Assembly (NCBI RefSeq): GCF_011045115.1
Contig: NZ_JAAKZG010000001.1
Span: 186,001 to 250,000, forward strand
DNA length: 64,000 nt
Direction of reading: 5' to 3'
From: Mesorhizobium zhangyense
GTDB taxonomy: Bacteria; Pseudomonadota; Alphaproteobacteria; Rhizobiales; Rhizobiaceae
Both the position numbers and the translations under genes were made by a program. The stretch's first letter is position 1; the number at the start of each line of letters is the position of its first letter. Below the pieces are notes generated by a model. That model was not told the DNA's origin. It worked only from the letters and a program-made list of their open reading frames with translations, and ran no database searches. Below are positions 50,785 to 59,769 of the stretch, one piece after another.

Positions 50785-51857
50785 TGCACGTCCAAAGGCA
50801 GAAAGCGTGAACCGTCGAAGCGGAACAGGCGATAGGGGTTCGTCGAAAGATCGCCTTTGTCGTTGAACCTCACGCTGCCGATTGAGGTGGAAAACTCGCG
50901 GCCAGCCAGCGTCCCGGTCAAAGGTTTTCCCGTATCAGTGGTTTCGGTCACGGCGGCTATGGCAATCTCGGTGGCTGCGTAAGCCGGAAGCACGTAGCCC
51001 TCGGGGACTATTCCTTTGGCTGCGAGCGTCGCGAGGGCGGCTGGCGTGGCGATATCGGACCATTCCGAGAGGGCGATCATCAATGTGCCTTCGGCGAGCG
51101 GCACGTCTCCCGGTGCGGAGCGCAAATTCTCGCCGCCGGCAAAGACGATGTCTGCGCCGATCTGTTTTGCGTCGCGGGCCATGATGGCGATATCATCGCG
51201 GTCGCCGCCGACGAATACATGCGTTGCCTCGGCCTTGCGCAACCTGCCAACCAGACCGATCTGGTTGTCCAGCTGCGGCCGGAATGTATCGGCAAATACG
51301 GGCTTTAGCCCGCTTTGCTCAGCCGTCGTTCGAAAACTTTCGGCCAGTTCGCGCCCGTAGATCGTGCCGTCGTCGATGACCGCAAAAAGCTCATCGCGCC
51401 AAAGCCGGGTCAGGAGACGCCCGGCCGCCTCGCGTTCGCTGTCGGCGCGCGGTCCCAGGCGAAACACCGGCCAGCCGGTTTTTTCGCGGCGGTCGGTCAG
51501 GCTGTCAGTGCGCACGCCGACCGTGATGACGGGAATGTTTGCCTGCTTCAGGATCGGCAAGGCGGCTTCGATGGCCTCCGTGCAGAGAAAGCCGACGACG
51601 ATCTGTACTTTCGCGTCGACGAATCGCTGGGCGGCATTTTCGCCGCCTTGGCCCGTGCAGGCATCGTCGGCGACTTCAATTGTGATGTCGGGTGCGCTTG
51701 CCGCTTCGAGTGCGCCGTTGCGGATCTGCTCGCCAAGAAGCTGGGAAGGGCCACTGAGCGGGGCGGCCACGCCGATGCGCATCGGCTCCGCCCGAGCAGG
51801 ACCGCCGGCGAGCGCCAGCGCCGATAGTGCGCCAATGATAAAGCCTGCAATCCGCAT
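50781..51857 (-). CDS. Branched-chain-amino-acid-type solute-binding protein
   Basis: A 358-residue periplasmic binding protein with a signal peptide (MRIAGFIIGALSALALAGG, cleavage after PARA). Ligand-fold blocks are MRIGVAAPLSGPSQLLGEQI, ADDACTGQGGENAAQRFVDA and LFAVIDDGTIYGRELAESF. No permease or ATPase is next to it. Coupling to the P1 peptidase suggests a peptide or amino-amide substrate, which is inference only. Confidence 0.9.
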   Translation of the reverse strand: MRIAGFIIGALSALALAGGPARAEPMRIGVAAPLSGPSQLLGEQIRNGALEAASAPDITIEVADDACTGQGGENAAQRFVDAKVQIVVGFLCTEAIEAALPILKQANIPVITVGVRTDSLTDRREKTGWPVFRLGPRADSEREAAGRLLTRLWRDELFAVIDDGTIYGRELAESFRTTAEQSGLKPVFADTFRPQLDNQIGLVGRLRKAEATHVFVGGDRDDIAIMARDAKQIGADIVFAGGENLRSAPGDVPLAEGTLMIALSEWSDIATPAALATLAAKGIVPEGYVLPAYAATEIAIAAVTETTDTGKPLTGTLAGREFSTSIGSVRFNDKGDLSTNPYRLFRFDGSRFLPLDVQ

Positions 51858-52039
51858 GCGTTTCAACGTTTCCCCCAATGCCGGCAAGGGCATAGCCGGC
51901 ATCATTTTCCGGCCAAGAGGTAAAGGCTGCCCCCTGATAGCGCAACACGCTAATTCAACCGTGGTCCAAGTCGCATTGCTTGTGGCGTTATGTCCTTGGC
52001 CATATATACCGGACAACCGACTTTCGTGGGGTTTACCGA

Positions 52040-52540
52040 GTGTTGAAGAAAAACGATATCGAGCCGCATGCCTACCGCGATGCGATGAGCCATTTTGCCG
52101 GAGCCGTCCATGTGGTGACGACCGACGGGCCTGCCGGCAGGCGCGGCGCGACAGTGATCGCGGCCTGCTCGGTGTCGGATACGCCGCCGATGGTTCTCGT
52201 ATGCGTGAATCGCGAAAACCCCAACAATCTGCTGTTCGTCGAGAACGGCAATTTCGCGCTGAATACGCTGTCTTCCCATCACCAGCATCTGGCGGCAGGG
52301 TTTTCCGGCATCACCAAGCTGTCGGCTGACGAACGTTTCGCGCTGGGGCAGTGGGACAAGATTTCCAGCGGCGCACCGACGCTTGCCGATGCCCTGGCGG
52401 TTTTCGATTGCGAGCTGGTCGATACCAAGGATCTGGCGACCCATCGTGTGCTTTTTGGCAAGGTGACAGGCCTGCGCATCGGCGATAATTTGGAGCCGCT
52501 CGTCTATCACGACCGCGGCTATCACGTCCTCGGCCGATAA
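52040..52540 (+). CDS. Flavin reductase (RutF/HpaC-like)
   Basis: A 166-residue FMN-binding split-barrel reductase that supplies reduced flavin. FAGAVHVVTTDGPAGRRGAT and VSDTPPMVLVCVNRENPNN are typical, as is the histidine-rich DRGYHVLGR end. The GTG at 52040 gives the usual family length; the ribosome site is poor. An oxygenase partner is not seen in the window. Confidence 0.9.
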   Translation: MLKKNDIEPHAYRDAMSHFAGAVHVVTTDGPAGRRGATVIAACSVSDTPPMVLVCVNRENPNNLLFVENGNFALNTLSSHHQHLAAGFSGITKLSADERFALGQWDKISSGAPTLADALAVFDCELVDTKDLATHRVLFGKVTGLRIGDNLEPLVYHDRGYHVLGR

Positions 52541-52556
52541 GGCCCTTGGAGACGCA

Positions 52557-53486
52557 ATGAACGAAGCGACGCCACGCCCGGTTCCCCAATCGATCGACGA
52601 AACACTCGAGATGCTGACCGGGGCGGATTATGTCGCCGACCGGGCGCTGGCGACAGTGCTTTTCCTCAGCCTGCGCATGAAGCGGCCGCTTTTCCTGGAA
52701 GGCGAGGCGGGTGTCGGCAAGACCGAGATCGCCAAGGTGCTGGCCCAGGCTCTCGGCCGCCGGCTGATCCGACTCCAATGCTATGAGGGGCTCGACGTTT
52801 CATCGGCGGTCTACGAGTGGAACTATGCCGCGCAGATGATCGAGATCCGCATGGAGGAGGCGGCCGGCAAGGTCGATCGCTCCGACATGGAACGCAACGT
52901 CTTCTCCGAAAAATACCTGATCCGCAGGCCAATTCTCGAAGCGCTGACCGGCAAGGATGGCGCAGCACCCGTGTTCCTCATCGACGAACTCGACCGCACC
53001 GACGAAGCGTTCGAAGCCTTCCTTCTCGAAATCCTTTCCGATTTCCAGGTGACGGTGCCGGAACTCGGCACGATCAAGGCGGAAGAACCGCCGATCGTCA
53101 TCATCACCACCAACCGCACGCGCGAAATCCATGACGCGCTGAAGCGGCGCTGCCTCTATCACTGGGTGGATTATCCCAATGCCGAGCGTGAATTGGAAAT
53201 CGTCAACCGCAAGGTGCCGCAGGCCAACGAGCGGCTTTCGGCTGAGGTCGTCCGCTTCATCCAGAAGCTGCGCGAGATCGAGCTGTTCAAGGTGCCCGGC
53301 GTTGCCGAGACCATTGACTGGGCGAGCGCCTTGACCGAACTCGACAAGGTCGCACTCGATCCCGAAACCATTTCCGACACGATCGGCGTGCTCTTGAAAT
53401 ATCAGGACGACATAGCGCGCATCGAGCAAGGCGAAGGCCGCCGCATCCTCAATGAGGTGAAGGCGGAGCTTTCGGCGGCGGAGTAG
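52557..53486 (+). CDS. MoxR/CoxD-type AAA+ ATPase
   Basis: A 309-residue AAA+ chaperone. Walker A is FLEGEAGVGKTEIA, Walker B VFLIDELDRTDEAFEAF, and the sensor region is IVIITTNRTREIHDALKRRC. In Oligotropha, CoxD helps mature the Cu-S-Mo centre of CO dehydrogenase; relatives pair with a VWA protein, as here. It starts the operon at 52557 (GGAG 6 nt upstream), and CoxE begins immediately after its stop. Confidence 0.94.
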   Translation: MNEATPRPVPQSIDETLEMLTGADYVADRALATVLFLSLRMKRPLFLEGEAGVGKTEIAKVLAQALGRRLIRLQCYEGLDVSSAVYEWNYAAQMIEIRMEEAAGKVDRSDMERNVFSEKYLIRRPILEALTGKDGAAPVFLIDELDRTDEAFEAFLLEILSDFQVTVPELGTIKAEEPPIVIITTNRTREIHDALKRRCLYHWVDYPNAERELEIVNRKVPQANERLSAEVVRFIQKLREIELFKVPGVAETIDWASALTELDKVALDPETISDTIGVLLKYQDDIARIEQGEGRRILNEVKAELSAAE

Positions 53487-54743
53487 GTGGTGGCGATGGA
53501 TGATTTCGCTGCCGCCTCCAAAACCGCCAAGCCCGAAGGCCGCATTGCCGACAACATCGTCTATTTCGCCCGTGCCTTGCGCAAGGCCGGCATGCGTGTT
53601 GGGCCGGCTTCGGTCAAGGATGCGATAGAGGCGGTGCTGGTGGCAGGCATCGGCAGCCGCGACGACTTTTACTGGACCCTGCATGCCGTTCTGGTCTCGC
53701 GTCACGAGGACCATGCGACATTCGACGAGGCCTTTCGGCTGTTCTGGAAATCGCGCGAGCTGATCGAGAAGATGATCGCCATGTTTTCGCCGGTCGCGCC
53801 CGACAAGCGCGAGAAGCAGAAGCCGCGCACCGCCGAGAACCGCGTCAGCCAGGCGATGTTCGAGGGCCACGAAAAGAACCAGCCGCCGCGCGAGATTCCC
53901 GAGATAGAGATCGATGCGCGCTTCACCGTGTCGGGTAACGAGATGCTGCGCGGTAAGGATTTCGCGCAGATGAGCGCTGCCGAGATGAGCGATGCCAAGC
54001 GCGCCATCGCCGCCCTGCAATTGCCGTTCGACATGGTCGCGACGCGACGTTTTCGGCCCGACACGCGCGGCCGTGTCGATCCGCGCGCCATGATGCGGGC
54101 CGCCGCCCGCACCGGCGGCGAGCTTATTCTCCCGAAATTCCGCTCGGTTCGCGAGGTCCACCCGCCGCTGGTGGTTCTGGCCGATATTTCCGGCTCGATG
54201 AGCCAGTACACGCGTATTTTCCTGCATTTCCTGCATGCGCTGACGGAAAAGCGCAGGCGCGTGCATACATTCGTGTTCGGCACGCGGCTGACCAACCTGA
54301 CCCGCCAGATGCGCCATCGCGATCCCGATGAGGCGTTGGCGGACAGTTCGGCTGCCGTTCAGGACTGGTCCGGCGGTACGCGCATCGGCGATACGCTGCA
54401 TGAGTTCAACCGGCTGTGGTCGCGCCGCGTGCTTGGGCAAGGCGCTGTCGTTCTGCTGATTACCGACGGGTTGGAGCGGGACGACGTTGCCGGCCTGAGC
54501 GAAGAGATGGAGCGGCTGAGAAAATCCTGCCGGCGGCTGATCTGGCTCAATCCGCTTCTGCGCTTCGACGGTTTCGAAGCGCGTGCTCGCGGCGTCAAGG
54601 CGATGCTGCCGCATGTCGACGAGTTCCGCCCGGTGCACAATCTCAACGCTCTGTCCGACCTCTGCGCATCGCTGGACAAGGCGACGACACGCGATGTTGA
54701 TCCCCGCCGCTGGATGGGGATTGGCAGACCGCATGCAGCGTGA
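53487..54743 (+). CDS. CoxE-type von Willebrand factor A protein
   Basis: A 418-residue VWA protein that normally works with the MoxR-type ATPase. The metal-ion site DxSxS motif is in VVLADISGSMSQYTRIFLHF, and the later aspartate lies in TDGLERDD. The N-terminal half (KAGMRVGPASVKDAIEAVLV) is typical of CoxE. The GTG at 53487 touches the CoxD stop codon; ATG 53496 is an alternative. Confidence 0.93.
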   Translation: MVAMDDFAAASKTAKPEGRIADNIVYFARALRKAGMRVGPASVKDAIEAVLVAGIGSRDDFYWTLHAVLVSRHEDHATFDEAFRLFWKSRELIEKMIAMFSPVAPDKREKQKPRTAENRVSQAMFEGHEKNQPPREIPEIEIDARFTVSGNEMLRGKDFAQMSAAEMSDAKRAIAALQLPFDMVATRRFRPDTRGRVDPRAMMRAAARTGGELILPKFRSVREVHPPLVVLADISGSMSQYTRIFLHFLHALTEKRRRVHTFVFGTRLTNLTRQMRHRDPDEALADSSAAVQDWSGGTRIGDTLHEFNRLWSRRVLGQGAVVLLITDGLERDDVAGLSEEMERLRKSCRRLIWLNPLLRFDGFEARARGVKAMLPHVDEFRPVHNLNALSDLCASLDKATTRDVDPRRWMGIGRPHAA

Positions 54744-54787
54744 CCATATTTGGTGTCTGGGAAATCGATGAAACGTGAGGGAGCGTC

Positions 54788-55126
54788 ATGCAAAACACAG
54801 CGCATCTCGATGAAAGCCGCGACCCGCTGATCATCGCGGAAGGTTGGATGAAGAACGGCAAGGACGTCGCCATCGCCACCGTGGTCGAAACCTGGGGCTC
54901 GGCGCCGCGGCCGGTCGGCAGCCATCTGGTCATCGATGCCGAGGGCAATTTTCATGGGTCGGTGTCGGGTGGCTGCGTCGAAGGCGCAGTCGTATCCGAA
55001 GCTGCGGACGTGATCGAAAGCGGCAAGCCGCGCATGCTCGAATTCGGCGTTGCCGACGAGACCGCCTGGCAGGTCGGGCTTTCCTGCGGCGGGCGCATCA
55101 AAGTCTATGTCGAGCGGCTGGGGTAG
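54788..55126 (+). CDS. XdhC/CoxI N-terminal-domain protein
   Basis: A 112-residue protein that covers only the first (CoxI-type) domain of XdhC: VAIATVVETWGSAPRPVGSH, then SVSGGCVEGAVV and the LSCGGRIKVYVE block with a conserved cysteine. XdhC proteins bind molybdenum cofactor and supply it in sulfurated form. The second XdhC domain follows as a separate gene 5 nt downstream. Confidence 0.92.
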   Translation: MQNTAHLDESRDPLIIAEGWMKNGKDVAIATVVETWGSAPRPVGSHLVIDAEGNFHGSVSGGCVEGAVVSEAADVIESGKPRMLEFGVADETAWQVGLSCGGRIKVYVERLG

Positions 55127-55131
55127 GCCGC

Positions 55132-55842
55132 ATGGATCCGCTGCATCTCAAAAAGCTGAACGCTGAGCGCCGGGCGCGACGCGCGGCTATACTCGTCACC
55201 GATCTGGGCGATGGCCGCGACCGCATGGTGCGCGAGGGCGATACGGTTGCGGGGGAACTTGGCGAGGCGATCGTCAAGGCGTTTCGCAGCGGCAATTCCG
55301 GTTCGGTCGTGGCTGAAGGGCGGAATTTTTTCCTGAATGTCCATCTGCCGCAGCCCCGGCTGGTGGTGATCGGCGCGGTTCATATCAGCCAGGCGTTGGC
55401 GCCGATGGCGCAGATCGCGGGTTATCCGCTCGAAATCATCGATCCGCGTACGGCTTTTGCGACCGACGATCGCTTTCCCGATGTGACGCTGTTTGCCGAA
55501 TGGCCGGAAGATGTTCTGAAGGCGCATCCGCTCGATGGCTACACGGCTTTGGCCGCACTTACACATGATCCCAAGATCGATGATTTTGCACTCAAAGCCG
55601 CACTCGACGCCGATTGCTTCTATATCGGCGCGCTGGGCAGCCGCAAAACCCACGCCAAGCGTGTCGAGCGGTTGATGGCCATGGGCGCGCCAAGCGAGGG
55701 CATCGAAAAAATCCACGCGCCGATCGGGCTCGACATCGGCTCGGCCAGCCCGGGCGAAATTGCCGTTGCGGTGCTGGCTGAAGTCATTCGCGCATTCCGT
55801 TCGCGCGGTACGGCAAGGTTGCCAAAGGGCCAGGCGGCGTGA
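55132..55842 (+). CDS. XdhC Rossmann-domain protein
   Basis: A 236-residue protein with the C-terminal XdhC domain: LVVIGAVHISQALAPMAQIA, followed by DPRTAFATDDRFPD and FYIGALGSRKTHAKRVERL, ending in PGEIAVAVLAEVI. The usual single XdhC is thus split over two adjacent genes. The stop overlaps the start of the molybdopterin gene by 4 nt. Confidence 0.92.
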   Translation: MDPLHLKKLNAERRARRAAILVTDLGDGRDRMVREGDTVAGELGEAIVKAFRSGNSGSVVAEGRNFFLNVHLPQPRLVVIGAVHISQALAPMAQIAGYPLEIIDPRTAFATDDRFPDVTLFAEWPEDVLKAHPLDGYTALAALTHDPKIDDFALKAALDADCFYIGALGSRKTHAKRVERLMAMGAPSEGIEKIHAPIGLDIGSASPGEIAVAVLAEVIRAFRSRGTARLPKGQAA

Positions 55843-57452
55843 AGTTCGGGGCGATCCGCACTGAAGACGCCGAAGGCGCCATACTGGCGCACTCGGTCTC
55901 CGTGGGTGAAAGGCGTTTGCGCAAAGCGCATGTGCTCTCAGACGAGGATATCGCCGCGCTGAATGCAGCCGGCATTCGCGAACTCGTCGTGGCGAGGCTC
56001 GATCCGGGCGATCTCGGCGAAGACGAGGCCGCAGATCGCATCGCCAAAAAGCTCTCGGTCGACAACATCGAAACCAAGCCGGCTGCGACCGGCCGCGTCA
56101 ATCTTCATGCCAAGGCTTCCGGCGTCTTTACCGTCGACAAGGCGACAATCGACGCGGTCAATGCAGTCGATCCCGCAATCACCATCGCAACCGTTGCCCA
56201 ATATGCCGAGGTCGAGAAAGGCCAGATGGTTGCGACCATCAAGATCATTCCGTTTGCGGTCCCGAGCGACCTGGTCGCGCGGGTAACCGGACTGGTGAAA
56301 TCGGGCGAAGTCTTTGCGGTCCATCCCTTCCTGCCAAGGCGCATCGGGCTCGTCCAGACCATGCTTCCCGGCCTGAAGGAAAGCGTGCTGAACAAGACGG
56401 CGAACATCACGGCTGCGCGTTTCGCCCGGTCGCAAAGCCGGATAACGCAGGAGCGCCGCACGCCACATGAAACCGGTGCGGTGAAGCAGGCCGTCGAAGA
56501 GTTGCTAGTCGACAACGATATGGTTGTCGTCTTCGGCGCATCGGCGATGAGCGATTTCGAGGATGTTATCCCGGCTGCGATCGTTCAGGCCGGCGGCAAG
56601 GTGGTTCGCGCGGGCATGCCGGTCGATCCCGGCAATCTGCTCGTTCTTGGCGAGGTCAGCGGCAAGCCGGTGATCGGCGCGCCGGGTTGCGCCCGCAGTC
56701 CCAAGGAAAACGGTTTTGACTGGGTGCTGGATCGCATGATTGCCGGGCTTCCGGTCACCGGCATGGACATTGCCGGGATGGGCGTCGGCGGCCTGCTGAT
56801 GGAAATTCCGACACGGCCGCAGCCGCGCGAGATAGGCGAGAAACCGCGCAACCCGAAGGTCTATGTCGTGCTGCTTGCCGCAGGCAGGTCGAGCCGCATG
56901 GGCGGGCCGAACAAGCTGATGGCGCTGTTCGACCACAAGCCTCTGATAAGGCAAAGTGCCGAGCGCGCGATTGCATCGCGTACTGCCGGCACGATCGTCG
57001 TTACCGGTCATCAGGCCGACCGGATCGAAAGAACGCTTGCCGGGCTCGATATGAAGCTTGTCCACAATGCGGATTTCGCGTCCGGGCTTTCTTCTTCGCT
57101 GAAAGCGGGCATCGCCGCTTTGCCGGACGATGCGGCCGGTGCGCTGGTGGTGCTGGGCGACATGCCGGCGGTAACGGCTGCCGATCTTGATCATATGGTA
57201 GAGGCGTTCCGAAGGTCCGGGGCACAATCGATCGTTCGCGCCACCCATGACGGCAAGCGCGGCAATCCGGTGCTTCTGCCGCGCGCGCTCTTTTCTGCCG
57301 TTGCGACATTGCAGGGCGACACAGGCGCGCGCCATATCGTCGAGGCCGAGGGTGCCGACGTTATCGATGTCGAGATCGGCGCAGGTGCCGCGATTGACGT
57401 CGACACGCGCGACGCCATGGTGGAAGCTGGCGGCATCCTGCAGGAAACCTGA
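55839..57452 (+). CDS. MoeA-like plus MobA/MocA-like fusion protein
   Basis: A 537-residue protein. Residues ~1-340 form a molybdopterin-binding (MoaB/MoeA-like) domain (VFGASAMSDFEDVIPAAI, then GAPGCARSPKENGFDW). Residues ~345-537 are a nucleotidyltransferase: VLLAAGRSSRMGGPNKLMAL and VLGDMPAVTAADLDH, as in MocA, which makes molybdopterin cytosine dinucleotide. This suits xanthine- or CO-dehydrogenase-type enzymes. It starts with a GTG inside the end of the XdhC gene. Confidence 0.9.
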   Translation: MKFGAIRTEDAEGAILAHSVSVGERRLRKAHVLSDEDIAALNAAGIRELVVARLDPGDLGEDEAADRIAKKLSVDNIETKPAATGRVNLHAKASGVFTVDKATIDAVNAVDPAITIATVAQYAEVEKGQMVATIKIIPFAVPSDLVARVTGLVKSGEVFAVHPFLPRRIGLVQTMLPGLKESVLNKTANITAARFARSQSRITQERRTPHETGAVKQAVEELLVDNDMVVVFGASAMSDFEDVIPAAIVQAGGKVVRAGMPVDPGNLLVLGEVSGKPVIGAPGCARSPKENGFDWVLDRMIAGLPVTGMDIAGMGVGGLLMEIPTRPQPREIGEKPRNPKVYVVLLAAGRSSRMGGPNKLMALFDHKPLIRQSAERAIASRTAGTIVVTGHQADRIERTLAGLDMKLVHNADFASGLSSSLKAGIAALPDDAAGALVVLGDMPAVTAADLDHMVEAFRRSGAQSIVRATHDGKRGNPVLLPRALFSAVATLQGDTGARHIVEAEGADVIDVEIGAGAAIDVDTRDAMVEAGGILQET

Positions 57453-57464
57453 GAAGCGAGGCTC

Positions 57465-58361
57465 ATGATTCTCAAGACCATGTTGCGCGGAGCGCTGGTG
57501 TCCGCGCTGTTTCTGGCGGCTGCGCCGCCGCTCGCTGCTGCCGACGGTTTGACGCTTTCTCCCTTCAAGGACGAGTTGTTTGCCTATCCCGGCATCCTGT
57601 CCACCGCGCAGGGCGGCGCCTATACGGTGGTCGACTATCGCGAGATGCGCGACATCAACGAGCGTGACGAGATTCCCGAACGGCGCGTGCGCGGCAAATA
57701 TGTTTCCACCGGCGTTCGCAAGGTCCAGAAGGATCTGGTGCTGAAGACCGACAGCGGTGACATCCGGCACGTCGCGGTCGGTACGCAGCAGAATGCCAGG
57801 CTGATTACGGTCTATCTGCACGGGCAGGGTGGCAGCCGTAAGCAGGGCGTCGACGATTTTACCTTCGGCGGCAATTTCAACCGGGTGAAGAACCTGATGG
57901 CCGCAAATGGCGGCCTTTACCTCTCACCCGATTTCCCGGATTTCGGCGACAAGGGTGCCGCACAGATTTCCGCACTGATCGCGCATTACGCGGAGCAATC
58001 GCCCGGCGCGCCGGTGTTCGTGGCTTGCGGTTCGATGGGCGGTGCCTTGTGCTGGAAACTTGCCGCTGACAAAGCCATCGCGCCCCGGATATCTGGCCTG
58101 CTGCTGCTGGGGTCGCTGTGGGATGACGGCTTCCTGATCAGCCCTGCGTTCAAGCGTAAAGTACCGGTTTTCTTCGGGCAGGGCAGCAAGGACCCGGTCT
58201 TTCCGATCGACAAGCAGGAGGCATTCTTCCGGTCGATTTCGGCCAAGTCGCCCGGCTATCCGACCCGCTTCGTCCGCTTCGAGACCGGTACGCATGGCAC
58301 GCCGATACGCATGACCGACTGGCGTGAGGTTCTCAACTGGATGCTTTCTCTCAAGCGGTGA
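57465..58361 (+). CDS. Secreted alpha/beta-hydrolase-like protein
   Basis: A 298-residue protein with a signal peptide (residues 1-26, LVSALFLAAAPPLAAA). The body has an alpha/beta hydrolase layout: ITVYLHGQGGSRKQG, a nucleophile-like VFVACGSMGGALCW, GQGSKDPVFPID and a late ETGTHGTPIRM. The elbow reads C-G-S-M-G rather than G-x-S-x-G. It lies 12 nt after the molybdopterin gene and may be in the same transcript. Confidence 0.75.
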   Translation: MILKTMLRGALVSALFLAAAPPLAAADGLTLSPFKDELFAYPGILSTAQGGAYTVVDYREMRDINERDEIPERRVRGKYVSTGVRKVQKDLVLKTDSGDIRHVAVGTQQNARLITVYLHGQGGSRKQGVDDFTFGGNFNRVKNLMAANGGLYLSPDFPDFGDKGAAQISALIAHYAEQSPGAPVFVACGSMGGALCWKLAADKAIAPRISGLLLLGSLWDDGFLISPAFKRKVPVFFGQGSKDPVFPIDKQEAFFRSISAKSPGYPTRFVRFETGTHGTPIRMTDWREVLNWMLSLKR

Positions 58362-58400
58362 CGCTATCCCATTGTTTCGCGGTCATTTTAGGACCACGAT

Positions 58401-59444
58401 TTAAGGGGCCGTATTGTAGTCGACGATCGATTCAGGGTTGATTTCGCCGTCATAGGAGGCATCGACGTCGTATTGCACGAGGGTGAAGTCGCCGTTGCGG
58501 AACAGCCAGGTTCCGTCTGAGGAGGCGTCTCCAACGCCACGCCATTTGCCGTGCGAGGTGATCGTCTTGGTGGCGTCGTCGTAGGACGAGTTGATGAGCT
58601 GGTTTTCGCTGCGGTAACCGATGATGTTAATCGCCTCGACTTTGCCCTCGCTGTTTCCGCCTTCGTAATGAATGTCGAGTTCGGGCGTCGCGAAATGCAA
58701 TTCGCGCACGCCGTTCGTCTCGTCGGCCAGGTAATAGACGTGGATTTCATTGTAGGCGCCGGCCAGGCAGAAGAAGCGGAAAAGCCGTGCCTTCTGCTCG
58801 GGGTCGTTTTCGGCGCTGCCGGCGGGATGAAACGAGATGGTGTGCTCCTCGGGCTTTATCGCGTCGTCGGGCTGGCCGGGCGCAAGCGAGGTGCACTGGG
58901 TCGAGTGGGTGGCGGCAAATGCATTTCTGGCCTGTTCCAGAACCGCATCCTTCGGCGTGGGAGCCGGACCATCGCCGCATGAGGCGGGCAGGGCTTCCCC
59001 CAGCGGTTTGTCGCTCGGCTTCAGATCACCCTTTTCTATGCGCAGGCCGGTAAAGGTTTGTTCCTGTAGCTGGGGGTTCACGAGACGCGCTGTGTAGCAC
59101 CCGCCGAACACGGCTTCGCTGCCGTCTTTCTTGCGAGCGAGGATCGCGGCGGGAATGCTGAAATAGGTGCTTCCCGCGACCCCTTCGGCGCTGGCTTCGC
59201 CGGTGACGACCTGCACTTCGGTGGTGTTCTCGTACCCCTTGACGAAGGCCTCGTAATCCTTCGCAGGCTTGGTATCGCCGAAATAGTCCCAGGCGCGGGA
59301 ATATTCCTGGCGATTAACCGCATTGTAGAGCGAGCGGATAAGCGAGGCGGCGTCGGAACGGTTGTCGAGATAGGTTGGCTCGGCGGCCAGCGCCGAAGCG
59401 GCAACCAGACTCGAGGCAAGGGCGGCGAGCACTATTCGTTTCAT
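58401..59444 (-). CDS. DUF1176-like secreted protein
   Basis: A 347-residue protein with a signal peptide (MKRIVLAALASSLVAASALA). The C-terminal region (HGKWRGVGDASSDGTWLFRN, then FTLVQYDVDASYDGEIN) is typical of DUF1176 proteins; function unknown. The ATG at 59444 starts the signal peptide directly, although the frame stays open upstream. It converges with the preceding hydrolase gene. Confidence 0.8.
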   Translation of the reverse strand: MKRIVLAALASSLVAASALAAEPTYLDNRSDAASLIRSLYNAVNRQEYSRAWDYFGDTKPAKDYEAFVKGYENTTEVQVVTGEASAEGVAGSTYFSIPAAILARKKDGSEAVFGGCYTARLVNPQLQEQTFTGLRIEKGDLKPSDKPLGEALPASCGDGPAPTPKDAVLEQARNAFAATHSTQCTSLAPGQPDDAIKPEEHTISFHPAGSAENDPEQKARLFRFFCLAGAYNEIHVYYLADETNGVRELHFATPELDIHYEGGNSEGKVEAINIIGYRSENQLINSSYDDATKTITSHGKWRGVGDASSDGTWLFRNGDFTLVQYDVDASYDGEINPESIVDYNTAP

Positions 59445-59558
59445 CCGCGAATCTCCCATTCGACGGATAGTATCTGCCATGGAATGCGGCGTGGTCGTGA
59501 CGGCCAAACATCCGCAGCAAAAGTCGTCCCGGCGCGAGGCGCCGGAGACCGTTGGCTG

Positions 59559-59723
59559 TTATTTGAGAGCCATCTCGCGAGCGATGCGCGGAAAATCGGC
59601 AGGTTTTACGCCGATGTCGGCGCGGTCTGCATTGCTCATCGCGTCGAGCATCTGGAACGCGGCGCGGTAGCGGCTGTTTTCGCGGTGGCGCCGGCTGGTG
59701 AACATTTCAGTCAGGAACTTCAT
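59559..59723 (-). CDS. 54-residue DUF1127-like small protein
   Basis: A small ORF reading MKFLTEMFTSRRHRENSRYR, then AAFQMLDAMSNADRADIGVK, then PADFPRIAREMALK. The second half resembles the L-x-D-A-Q-L-x-D-I-G-I pattern of DUF1127, but it is shorter and less basic than the copy at 40777. An AAAGG ribosome site lies 8 nt upstream, inside a small hairpin (59728-59746), and a TATATT -10-like hexamer lies further upstream on this strand. Confidence 0.65.
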   Translation of the reverse strand: MKFLTEMFTSRRHRENSRYRAAFQMLDAMSNADRADIGVKPADFPRIAREMALK

Positions 59724-59757
59724 GATCAGGACCTTTCGTTGGTCCTCCCGCAGCTAA

Positions 59758-59763
59758 TATAAT
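59758..59763 (+). promoter_or_regulatory. Consensus -10 element (TATAAT) of a possible small RNA promoter
   Basis: A perfect TATAAT in an AT-rich stretch at the 5' side of a 343-bp stretch without a plus-strand gene. The -35 region is poor (TTCGTT at 17 nt). It could equally be part of a divergent promoter for the 54-residue gene. Confidence 0.3.
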
Positions 59764-59769
59764 CGATTT

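Noticed and set aside
52800-54734. A 644-codon minus-strand frame under coxD/coxE
   Set aside because: Antisense to two genes with intact Walker and MIDAS motifs; high histidine and arginine content and no recognisable family.
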